Source: Phoronis ovalis
Taxonomy: Eukaryota; Phoronida; Phoronidae
Direction: 5' to 3'
Assembly (NCBI GenBank): GCA_028565635.1
Contig: JAOXYB010036107.1
Location: 1 to 13,786 of the forward strand
DNA: 13,786 bases
Shown: piece by piece, positions 6,901 to 13,786 of the stretch
Position numbering within the stretch: the first letter of the stretch is position 1
Layout of the letters: each line of letters starts with the position of its first letter
Made by a program: the position numbers and the translations under genes
The notes under the pieces: model-generated
What the model saw: only the letters and a program-made list of their open reading frames with translations
What the model was told of the DNA's origin: nothing
Database searches by the model: none

Positions 6901-9900
6901 ATAAATTCATTTCTCTGTTGCACGTGAAATGATGCAACATTCTTGAACAGTCTTACTTTTGTTCATAAAAAAATGTCCTTATTTTTTACTCGAATAGTAG
7001 TTGCCTACAGTGTACTTTAACTTTAGGAAACTGAAATATTTAGGAATTTTTATTTTTCCTCTTTAAAACCATAACTGGATTAAAAAAAGAGTTGTTTAAT
7101 AATACTAAATGTGCATTTTGGAAATTTTAAAGAAGATTGAAATTGGTGAGCACATATAGCATGAGATGTAGTACTATTAATATGTAATACAAATTATTTT
7201 ATATTTCGCTACAGGACAATTTGGACTGTCCACTTTGGATGACTTAGAAATCATAAATGATTCTCCTCCCGCTGTTCAAACAAAAAAGTCACAGAAAAAG
7301 GTTACAATTTCGAAAAAAAAACAAGAGAATATTGGAAACAAAACTAAAGAAAGCAATAAACAGAAGAAAAGGGCAGAGAAACAAGAGGCTAGTTTGTTTA
7401 CCAAATTTGGACTATCAACATTAGATGACATCGGCAGTGAAGAGATTAAAACTGAAAGTGAATCTGATAATGACGAGGCTGTTACAAGCAGAGAAAGTAA
7501 ATCTTTCAAATATGAGAGTGATTTTGAATCTGTTCCAGCTGAATCTCCTCGGCCAGAATCGGTGTTTTCTGTTGCAAGTGTTTCCGAAATTAAAACAGCC
7601 AGTCCTACAAAAAGTTATTACAGCGACAATGTTGATGACATTTCAAAATCAGAAATTTCAAAAGAATCCAGATCTGCATCAAAAACTTATGCCTCTTATA
7701 GTGATTCAAGGTCTGAGAATTCCTACAGCAGCATTACTGACAGTGTCGTCAATAAAACTAAAAATATTTCGAAAAAAAAGAAAACTAGGAGAGGTGTTTC
7801 ATCAGAGGATACTGACTATTCCGAAACACATAGCAGTGTATCTGCCATCAGTAAAAGTAGCAGAAAATCCACAAGCAGGAGCCATTCAACAATGTCACAT
7901 TCCAGCTACAGCAGGTATTGTAACAATACACTGCTGTTGTTACAGCTGCCGTTTTTGTATTCTTTTGTCTTGTTTCTTGATTTGTCTCAAAGTGTAACGC
8001 TGCTCTGTTCATCTTTGTTCACGTAACAAGTTGAATGCAAGTACCTAACAAGTTGAATTCATAAATGCAGAGAAACAAGATTTAATTCCAGCTTTTACTG
8101 TATTGGTATATGGCTCAAAACCAGTTGGAATCAGTATTTTGAACTGTATATCTGCACACCAATTGTACGCTTTGACAGCATACTGTTTTGAAATGTATTG
8201 GAAATTATCACATCTTATGTTACACAGTAATTTGAACTGTGTGTACTTTATCCAGTCGGATAATTTCTTGTAACTTCACTTCTGGCGTGGTTTTGTATGC
8301 AGTTAGAGTATTTTTAGTGAAATCCCAAAATTAGTGCATGTTAGAACCAATTCTGTAATTGCACGGATAATTAATTTCTTTGCCTCGTTGACCAGTCAAA
8401 TCTGTGTACACAAAGGAGGAATTTAGTTCTCTAAGACACCGTTATGCATTGATTTAATAAGCTAAATATGCTGCAATTGGTGATTCAACCTGAAGTTACG
8501 GCTGTACTATAAAATAATACATAATAATGATGAAAATAACAAGTACAATAACAGGTGCTAAATTGTAAAAAAAAATAGACACTAATCGTTAAAAAATTAT
8601 GAAAGTAGCCTCTGGATACAAACACCGATTTCTCAGATTATGTAAAGCCTATATAAAGAGGTATCAAATTTATCAGGTCATATCTATACATGTTGAATTA
8701 TCGTAAAAAAAATGTATCCAATGACTTTGCCTTTGCAAATTCGAAACTAAAAAAATAAGAATGGATCATTTAAAGAATTATCGTTTATGAAAATTGGTCA
8801 TAAATCAGCACCAAGGAACTGCAGGTGCTCATAAAATATGTTTGAGAAATACATGCATAACTGTTGTCTGATCTTCTGACTTCCTAGCTAATTTTATAAA
8901 TAGACAATAAAACTGCAAGTTTGTATGCATCGTTGACGAAACACGAATAATTTTGCAATAAGTACATAATTATCAGGATGATAGGTTTGTGGAATACCTA
9001 CATACATTAGTCAGAGTAATAGGTTCTATTTGTAAATGCCTCTTAGCAAGAATAAATGCCGCAAGAGAAGTTAAAATATTTTCTCTAGATCATAAAGATT
9101 ATCTAAAATAACTGGGCCGTACAATTACAGGATTAGTTTTAATCTCACTAATTTTCAAGTAACTGATTTGTATTTGTTTCAGGGCATCACACAGAAAAGA
9201 CAAGAAAAAATCAAAAACTGTTGAAGTACAAACTGGAGAAGACATTGGATTGTTATATACATGGAACACAGCAAGTGCAGGAATGGCGGGACGAGGCCCA
9301 CAAATAGGGATGAGTTATGTAGATCCTACTCCTGTTGCTAGCCATGTTGTCAGCTCGGATGCATTAGAAGGTATTGGTATTTCAAAAAAAAAACATGTTT
9401 GTGGCATCTTTATTGTATGAGTTGTTTGAGTCGTTGCATAAGTAAGCCTGTACTGCTGAGCTTCTTAACTATAGTCATGTGCCTTTATTCACCTCAAACA
9501 GCTCAAGCAAAGATTTGATGGAAAATTGTAACACTTTATATTTTCATAAACCATGACATTTTTGCATGATCCAAAATTTGAAACTGTTTATTTGTTAAAA
9601 GCCCACAAATAACTACATGTTAGCCTGCATGTATTTTGGATTTAAGTTTCAATCAAGATAATTGCCTCAAGGCAATTCCCCACCCCAGCATTTACTTAAA
9701 TTCTTTGATCTTAGATTGGTTAACATTTTTTAAGTAATGTCAGTTACCTATTATATCACCTCATCAGAGATATCTGTCTTGAAATAATCTCTTTGTTCTT
9801 TAAGTAAATTCATTCTTAACGAACCATTACTCCCAAAAAAACGGTTACATTAATATCATTTGGATTACTAGTTTATTATCAAGAGTTTTAGCCTTTATCT

Positions 9901-12188
9901 TTAAGTGGTTCAAGTTCGATTTGGATGCATCTATTCAATGAATGTCTTTGTTCTCATTTAGGAGCATTTTTAGTGCCAGGGTCCTTGAACTTTCCAAAGT
10001 AGAATTGTCTTTAATTCTTCGTTGTCTAACAAGCATGCCTTTTATATAATATTAGCAAATTCTCTAAAAAAAAATATCGAAGCTTTGCTCTCTCAATAGA
10101 TGAAGTCGCCATTTTTATTTTGCTTGCCAGCAATGAGGTCACACATCAAAAGTCGTTTAAATGTTCTGCAAGGGGGCTTAAATACAGCACTTACTCTTCT
10201 GATTGCAGATGACATCAAATTTCTCGTGGTCTACTGGATAAAGTAGCAGACTTTTCTGCCCAGTAAATACTTGGTAATTTCGCATTGAAGTAATATAAAA
10301 TGTATTTTCAGCAATGACTGCCTACAGTCCAAGTGTCATAGTCCTTAATGATATGCTGAGACAACAGCTACAATTAACGAGACACTTTGTTGAGTCGCAG
10401 AAAAGATTGTACCAATCATTTATTGATTCCGTAGCTCCAGATTATCGGTATACAACACTACAGGAAACAAAGCAGGTAAATGTATTAGGTTTTTGTTATT
10501 AAAAGACAATTGACGTTTTGCTAAGTAAACAACAAAAGCTTAAACTGAATAAAATGTACCAGTCTATAGATTTGGAATATTTTCATACCATGCTAGCAAA
10601 GAATTTATTAAATATTGCGCTTCAACATTTTACACTTTGAAAACAACAATACATTTTGGGATTTATTTTAAGGTGGCGTATGCAGATTGTTTGTAAAGCT
10701 TTTTTCTATTAATAAAATTAACGAAACCGAGATTAGTAGAAATTAAGGATCAGATATAATTTGGTTAATGACAATTAAATGTATGTACAAAACTTTATAT
10801 TTTTTCAAAATTATGTCTTACGTTAAAGATTCATGCGTTATGCAAATTTCTGCCAAAATGACAACCCTTAAAAGCACAAGTATGAAGTAACATTCCTTAT
10901 AGGACTGTTCAAAGTGACAATTTAATTATCCCAATACCCATTGCCTCTAGATTATGACATGTGGAATGCTAGGATCACTGAACTAAACATCCTCATGTAG
11001 CCACGACTTTAAACTTTTATTAATAAAAATTAGTCCAAAATATGCTTGGCTCATCACACTTTCAAGGAATTTTTTCGTAAAAATTGCTTAGTTTATAAAA
11101 ATTTAGAGTGATTATGTAGTGCCATTCGACATTATAACATACCAAATAACACTGCATTACAGGTGGATAATGCTTGATTAATATTTTGGAGTTAGGTGTA
11201 TTTCGGATAACTATTTCTTACAACTACCTAATAGTATGCAACCCCTTAACACCAAACTTCTCACTTTTTCAAACTTGGATGTTGTCACCTGTGTTTAACT
11301 GAAAAAGGGCTAATTAATTTCTAAGGAGAAACTTGCAACAAGCTAATATAAAGTGCTAATGCGTACCAGTCATAAGAAATAAATTTATCAAACATTTTGA
11401 TTGTTGAAAACGTGACTTAGTCTTTTTTCTTGGAAAATTTCTTTACTGTTGAAATAAAAAAATAAAGCAGTGAGCGTGACAGTACACTAAAAGTGTTATG
11501 TTTATTTCATGTCACCAAGTACATAGTAAAAACTAGGAGTTACTCACAGATTTAGTCACATGTTAGTTATTGCACCTTAAGTATATGAAAAATGGCAGCA
11601 GAAAAACTTGTGCACAATCATGAGACATTTCTCCATAACAGCCACAAGATGGTTTATGTAGCAAAGAAGCAGCATGTTCTCAAATCTGATTTCTAAAAAT
11701 AAACACAGTACTAGTGTCACCCAGTATATGTGTCAGCCAGATCAAAAAGTATAAGGCCTAATCTTATCAGTTACTTATCACCTCTGCTGACAGCCATTAT
11801 TCAGTGCTTTTGTTAATGTATTCTTGGTTAATCAAGAATTTGATAAAATTGTTTAAATTGACCATATCTTTTCAAAGGTACTTGTTATTGTGTATCTTAC
11901 CATGTAATATATATTTCTAGTTTTGTGTGATGCACAATGTCAGAGCATTTTTTTTTAAATATGAGCTTTAATTTGTAAAGAAATGACACTGCTTGTGTCA
12001 CATAGTTTCATTAAAAGTGTGTTGGAACTTTGAAACAGATATAAAAATCAGGTAAAATGATTTGTAAGGATATAAAAGTGTTTAATATTCTTTTAAATTT
12101 GTAGTATATTAGAAAAAAACGCAAGCCACGTCTTACATTCAAAGCAGCACTAAAACAAGTGAAAGAAGAAATGGAAGAAAAAATTTAA
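3806..12188 (+). CDS. C19orf44: C19orf44-like protein, nine coding exons, 847 residues
   Basis: The model joins 3806-3952, 4628-5393, 5755-5957, 6429-6573, 6752-6898, 7215-7914, 9183-9370, 10312-10475 and 12105-12188. All introns are GT-AG, phases are 0,1,0,1,1,2,1,0, and the frame is unbroken to TAA at 12186. The function is not known. The C-terminal ~130 residues (about 716-847), including DPTPVASHVVSSDALEAMTA (750-769), NDMLRQQLQLTRHFVES (778-794) and YTTLQETKQYI (812-822), match my memory of the conserved domain (DUF4614) in human C19orf44, which is ~650 residues long. Residues 50-715 are Ser/Lys/acidic and probably disordered. No signal peptide or membrane segment is visible; basic clusters (493-506, 518-525, 656-662) could be nuclear localisation signals. 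The start is ATG at 3806, with A at -3 and an in-frame stop at 3788-3790. Family call fairly firm; exact splice sites unproven. Confidence 0.8.
3953..4627 (+). other. intron 1 (675 bp)
   Basis: Donor GTATTG, acceptor TTTTTGATCTGTTTCAG. A less AT-rich patch at ~4088-4180 contains GAGTACC/GGTACTC inverted 7-mers and is open on the minus strand (within 3881-4177). It may be repeat debris, but I recognise no family. Confidence 0.65.
4628..5393 (+). CDS. C19orf44: exon 2, residues 50-304 and the first base of 305
   Basis: Begins NYLHSVGKKLGTSQKYSS after the acceptor TGTTTCAG at 4627. Phase 0 is carried over from exon 1. The exon ends inside CCT at AACAC|GTAAGT (5393), a strong donor. It encodes a Ser/Asn/Lys-rich, low-complexity segment with a basic helix-like patch near LNKVANLTSKYLKK (144-157) and the acidic-serine cluster RDSDSELD (169-176). 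The ATG at 4586 lies within intron 1 and is not the start. Read-through of the donor would stop at 5408. Confidence 0.8.
5394..5754 (+). other. intron 2 (361 bp)
   Basis: Donor GTAAGT, acceptor ATTTCACCACAG. GTTTCAG followed by GGCT/TGGCTGTA occurs twice (~5527 and ~5559) as a loose duplication. Nothing else is recognised; the minus-strand open frame 5530-5718 shows no motif. Confidence 0.7.
5755..5957 (+). CDS. C19orf44: exon 3, rest of residue 305 to 372
   Basis: Completes Pro305 and reads APRTFQAKKQELTLDSDEED. The segment LDSDEEDLAEFIHGLSES (319-336) is an acidic cluster followed by a short amphipathic helix. I believe a similar LDSDEEE-plus-helix segment exists in vertebrate relatives. 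A second acidic cluster, LDSESETE (around 358-365), lies near the end. Donor CACAG|GTACTC at 5957, phase 0. Confidence 0.8.
5958..6428 (+). other. intron 3 (471 bp), hosting a MITE
   Basis: Donor GTACTC, acceptor CTAAAATTTCAG. About a third of the intron (6170-6341) is a terminal-inverted-repeat element with its flanking direct repeats, listed separately. Confidence 0.75.
6175..6336. mobile_element. 162-bp terminal-inverted-repeat MITE (CAGTG...CACTG ends)
   Basis: The left end CAGTGTTCTCCACAAAA and the right end, read inverted, CAGTGTTCTCCATAAAA match over the first 12 bases exactly. With small gaps the similarity continues through TATAC-TGTTC-AGGGC-CCAAT and TAAACC, so most of the element is one imperfect hairpin. 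The pentamer GTATC lies immediately outside both ends (6170-6174 and 6337-6341) as a likely target-site duplication. The CAGTGTTCTCC terminus is reminiscent of hAT-type ends, but hAT insertions normally duplicate 8 bp. A 5-bp duplication is seen in other superfamilies, so the assignment stays open. There is no coding capacity. Confidence 0.85.
6429..6573 (+). CDS. C19orf44: exon 4, residues 373-420 and the first base of 421
   Basis: Begins RFIKRREEHISVPVES after acceptor AATTTCAG, phase 0, and ends with VDSEDSSE (413-420) at GAAG|GTAAAG (6573). Acidic and Ser-rich. Read-through of the donor stays open for some distance (to ~6806) but enters AT-rich, hydrophobic nonsense, so the splice is the better model. 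The ATG at 6498 is internal. Confidence 0.75.
6752..6898 (+). CDS. C19orf44: exon 5, rest of residue 421 to 469 and the first base of 470
   Basis: Follows the 178-bp intron 4 (donor GTAAAG, acceptor ACATTTGCAG). Reads GPGIQLMDMDSLLPPKLDDT and ends near the acidic cluster LDTDTESS (455-462), then DKTGVL at TTTTAG|GTATAA (6898). Phases (1 in, 1 out) fit both neighbours. Confidence 0.75.
6899..7214 (+). other. intron 5 (316 bp)
   Basis: Donor GTATAA, acceptor ATTTCGCTACAG. AT-rich; nothing else recognised. Confidence 0.7.
7215..7914 (+). CDS. C19orf44: exon 6, rest of residue 470 to 702 and two bases of 703
   Basis: The largest disordered exon. It opens with GQFGLSTLDDLE (470-481) and repeats the core as FGLSTLDDI (534-542), 62 residues later. 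Between the two lies a Lys-rich stretch (KKSQKKVTISKKK, 493-505; KQKKRAEK, 518-525). Downstream are acidic-serine clusters (TESESDNDE 549-557; SSEDTDYSE 665-673), long Ser/Tyr-rich runs (Y604-S646) and a basic KKKKTRR (656-662). The donor is CAGCAG|GTATTG, leaving phase 2. Read-through would run to ~8026 but turns abruptly into Leu/Phe-rich intron translation. Confidence 0.8.
7915..9182 (+). other. intron 6 (1268 bp)
   Basis: Donor GTATTG, acceptor TTGTATTTGTTTCAG. TAACAAGTTGAAT occurs twice, 22 bp apart (~8024 and ~8046). No embedded gene, RNA or clear transposon recognised. Confidence 0.65.
9183..9370 (+). CDS. C19orf44: exon 7, end of residue 703 to 765; start of the conserved C-terminal domain
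   Basis: Reads ASHRKDKKKSKTVEVQTGED and continues through the Gly-rich AGMAGRGPQIG (735-745) into YVDPTPVASHVVSSDALE (748-765). The switch from charged low-complexity sequence to a compact, hydrophobic, Gly/Pro-bearing sequence marks the start of the folded domain shared by the family. Donor GAAG|GTATTG (9370), phase 1. Confidence 0.8.
9371..10311 (+). other. intron 7 (941 bp)
   Basis: Donor GTATTG, acceptor AAAATGTATTTTCAG. It contains the short hairpin AATTGCCTCAAGGCAATT (~9660-9677) and inverted TTACTTAAA / TTTAAGTAA 9-mers (~9692 and ~9800) that could close a ~110-bp stem-loop. No gene recognised. Confidence 0.65.
10312..10475 (+). CDS. C19orf44: exon 8, rest of residue 766 to 820; core helix of the conserved domain
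   Basis: Completes Ala766 and reads MTAYSPSVIVLNDMLRQQLQ, then LTRHFVESQKRLYQSFIDSV. This is a long amphipathic helix (about 774-805), likely a coiled-coil or helical-bundle element, followed by YRYTTLQETKQ. It is the part I recognise most strongly from the C19orf44 family. The ATG at 10314 is internal, because the preceding acceptor and phase join it to exon 7. Donor AAGCAG|GTAAAT, phase 0. Confidence 0.85.
10476..12104 (+). other. intron 8 (1629 bp)
   Basis: The longest intron. Donor GTAAAT, acceptor TTTTAAATTTGTAG. AT-rich throughout; I see no gene, RNA or inverted-repeat element that I can support. Confidence 0.65.
12105..12188 (+). CDS. C19orf44: exon 9, residues 821-847 and stop
   Basis: Reads YIRKKRKPRLTFKAALKQVK and ends EEMEEKI with TAA at 12186-12188. 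YI completes the ETK-x-YI motif begun in exon 8. The pattern of a basic patch, LTFKAAL and an acidic helix is the usual C-terminus of the family as I remember it. The phase-0 join to exon 8 is consistent. Confidence 0.8.
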   Translation, partial: YIRKKRKPRLTFKAALKQVKEEMEEKI

Positions 12189-12266
12189 AATTATGTTTAT
12201 GGACCACAACACAGCTGATTATGGGATATAATTCAAAATGTAGGTTTCTGATTTTTCTAACAATGT
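12189..12266 (+). other. probable 3' UTR
   Basis: Short sequence between the stop codon and the first AATAAA. If this signal is used the 3' UTR is only about 100 nt. Longer forms reaching later A-rich signals are possible. Confidence 0.4.
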
Positions 12267-12272
12267 AATAAA
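12267..12272 (+). terminator. AATAAA polyadenylation signal candidate
   Basis: A canonical AATAAA lies 79 bp past the stop codon and is followed at ~12305-12335 by a T/GT-rich tract (TATGGCTGTGGATCTTGTTT) that could serve as the downstream element. AATAAA is common in AT-rich DNA, so position relative to the stop is the main support. Confidence 0.45.
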
Positions 12273-12828
12273 TTAAACTAAATGGCAGAAATTTTTTACA
12301 TCATACAGTATATGGCTGTGGATCTTGTTTCGTTAATTTCATTATTCTTATTAATATTAACTATATTGTTTTTCTTTTCTTTTTGCTAGCATCTATGCAT
12401 AAATATCTGAAATAACATGGTTTAAATATTTTTAGGGGGATAACTGCCTACTTCCTAATATTTAAATAATTTTATATAAGCCTAGTATTTTTTTTTGGAA
12501 AATATATTTTTGTACTTCATATGTCTGAAAAGTCAGCTTATTCTAAATCTACATCAATGCATCCTGCCCTGCATGTTTTTACTACTGTCTGTTACAACAA
12601 CAGAAGCCATAGCATAGTTTTATTTGTCATTGTGTCCCCACACATTAGAATTTAGATCTTCCTGGGATTTCCCTTGGTGGTGACATCATTTAATCTTTCT
12701 CTTATTGGCTAAAAGTTTTGTTTATTCAGACTGTCTGATTACTGGTAAAGTTCATTTCCTTGTACTTAAAACTATGCTTAGTTAGTCCCTAATATTTTAT
12801 TGGACAAATTATACTTTTTATCCTGTAG
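12273..12828. other. intergenic or downstream UTR stretch
   Basis: AT-rich. It contains GGGATTTCCC (12664-12673), CATCATTTAAT and CTTATTGGCTAA (a reversed CCAAT, ~12701), which could be promoter parts of a following gene or chance. No exon recognised. Confidence 0.4.
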
Positions 12829-12929
12829 AATACTATGAACTGCATCAAGAGATTCATGTTGAACTAATTTGCTTTAGCTGTCTGGATATCATTCCTGATA
12901 CAGCTGTCAAAGATGGGACATTTTGTTTT
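12829..12929 (+). CDS. possible internal exon of a second, unidentified gene
   Basis: The stretch lies between an acceptor-like ACTTTTTATCCTGTAG and a strong donor GTAAGTAT. After two leading bases, 33 codons are open: YYELHQEIHVELICFSCLDI and then IPDTAVKDGTFCF. CFSC, an IPD turn and KDGTFCF resemble half of a small zinc-binding knuckle (FCS/MYM- or LIM-like). The exon ends in phase 0, matching the candidate exon at 13485. In the same frame, read-through remains open to 13037, which slightly weakens the argument. No start codon or upstream exon is identified. Confidence 0.3.
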
Positions 12930-13484
12930 GTAAGTATGAAGCTAAACCATTGTATACACACTTTTGTGTGGGAGTGTATCTCAGGTTTTAATGATGTAAC
13001 ATATCAAACAAGGTCAATGCTGAGGTATGCGGTATAATCTTGTTTACTCGCTAGTAGGATGGGTCAGATTTAAGGATTATGTTATGGGTTTTCAATGATT
13101 TCATATCTAAAATAGGTACTACTGCATTAAACTTGTCTGAAAATCAACAGTAAACAATAAAAATTATATAATTCATAAAATTTGACATGGTCTTGTTACA
13201 TTTCTTAACATTAAATTACAAAATTACCAAAAAAATTGCCTAGCAAGGCAATAAAAATTCTGGGATTTTCATTTCCAAAAATAGAGAGCATCATCTGATT
13301 TTCCATAATCTGGTGAAAAGTAGGGAAATGGAGAATATTCGCTAAGTAGTATAATCATGATATGATTGGGGAGCAAAAGAGGAGAGTAGCAGCTCCATTA
13401 ATGAAAAATGGCATCTGAAGAATTGATTTACTTCTTACTCCCTTTTAATTAAAAAGCATTTATCCATTCACATATTGTTCTTAG
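12930..13484. other. AT-rich stretch between the two candidate exons
   Basis: If the second-gene model is right, this is a 555-bp intron (GTAAGT...TTCTTAG). It contains the short hairpin ATTGCC-TAGCAA-GGCAAT (~13235-13252), which has the same stem as the hairpin at ~9661 in intron 7. Confidence 0.35.
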
Positions 13485-13602
13485 TGCAGTGAAGAAAAAT
13501 GTACAAATAAAGCAGCGGTGTGTAGGTCGGTCGCAAATCCGGCTATGCTTGAGGACATTGATGGACATACTGCTACGTTTGCATCCGGTTATATCTTTGG
13601 AA
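13485..13602 (+). CDS. possible second exon of the unidentified Cys-rich gene (partial)
   Basis: After acceptor-like CATATTGTTCTTAG the phase-0 frame reads CSEEKCTNKAAVCRSVANPA and then MLEDIDGHTATFASGYIFG, with a possible donor A|GTATAT at 13602. This patch is visibly richer in G/C than its surroundings. Joined to 12829-12929 it gives a series of Cys pairs (C-x2-C, FCFC, C-x6-C) suggestive of a treble-clef zinc finger. A competing frame (13489-13713) is also open but ends in an Ile/Tyr-rich translation of AT repeats. Function unknown; the end at 13602 is uncertain. Confidence 0.3.
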
Positions 13603-13786
13603 GTATATTATATAATTATGATATACATATATATATTTTTTTTAATTAGCAGATACATTATGTATAACATTACCATTTCAATCAATAGCACATTATTAAC
13701 TCGCCTTGAATGACCGGTACTCTTTGATTAGAGGTGGAGTGTTGAGGTTAAGGTTTCTCAGGTCTGGTGTGTGTACATGCGTCGTG
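13603..13786. other. right edge; ATAT repeat and GC-richer tail
   Basis: A short TATA/ATAT run with poly-T (~13620-13643) is followed from ~13700 by a less AT-rich tail. TTGATTAG|AGG at 13731 could be another acceptor, and two plus frames plus one minus frame stay open to the edge. It could belong to the candidate second gene or to a repeat; the window ends before this can be told. Confidence 0.3.

Noticed and set aside
7276-7509. Minus-strand frame rich in Leu/Phe/Ser
   Set aside because: Antisense of the Lys/Ser/acidic exon 6 coding sequence; composition explained by that alone. The same holds for 4978-5229 under exon 2.
7425-7997. 190-residue plus-strand open frame
   Set aside because: Alternate-frame shadow of exon 6; the frame of exon 6 is in phase with its neighbours and carries the FGLSTLDD repeat.
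12664-12673. Perfect kappa-B-like site GGGATTTCCC
   Set aside because: A match to this degenerate 10-mer is expected about once in a window of this size; no gene start is shown nearby.
13732-13786. A third exon of the candidate Cys-rich gene at the window edge
   Set aside because: Several frames on both strands are open and two acceptor choices exist, so the sequence cannot choose between them.

Overview
The window looks like AT-rich nuclear DNA from a metazoan, probably a marine invertebrate. A lophotrochozoan such as a mollusc is my guess, and that guess rests on overall texture only. The evidence for a eukaryote is a nine-exon gene with GT-AG introns and consistent phases, together with non-LTR retrotransposon debris, a tRNA-derived SINE head and short fold-back (MITE-like) elements. 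I see no operons, ribosome binding sites or other prokaryotic signals.

Layout. Positions 1-3760 are intergenic and rich in repeats. They hold a ~60-bp tandem array (1-300), a GC-richer dispersed-repeat-like block (315-540), an isolated CCAAT/CCAAT/TATA promoter-like cluster (~912-983), a GGGAGA-type short repeat (~1082-1163), a half-copy of a fold-back arm (~1150-1200) and the complete ~220-bp fold-back element (1404-1623). These are followed by a tRNA-derived SINE head (2058-2165), a degenerate ~30-bp repeat field (2297-2550), a weak LINE endonuclease-like fragment (~2616-2687) and a decayed LINE reverse transcriptase on the minus strand (3040-3345).

Positions 3765-12272 hold the main gene, on the plus strand. 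I modelled nine coding exons: 3806-3952, 4628-5393, 5755-5957, 6429-6573, 6752-6898, 7215-7914, 9183-9370, 10312-10475 and 12105-12188. They join without a frame break into an 847-residue protein. The last ~130 residues carry a conserved domain that I recognise from the uncharacterised animal protein C19orf44 (DUF4614, from memory). The rest is Ser/Lys/acidic and probably disordered, with recurring acidic-serine clusters and a twice-used FGLSTLDD motif. Intron 3 contains a 162-bp terminal-inverted-repeat element flanked by 5-bp direct repeats.

Positions 12273-13786 lie beyond the first poly(A) signal. Two possible exons (12829-12929 and 13485-13602) join in phase and would encode a Cys-rich, zinc-finger-like segment of a second plus-strand gene that runs off the window. 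This is tentative.

Overall this is one ordinary but poorly understood gene in a bed of decayed transposons. I found no clear sign of a novel multi-gene system. The items most worth following are the 847-residue protein with its internal motif repeat, the two fold-back elements, and the possible zinc-finger exons at the right edge.
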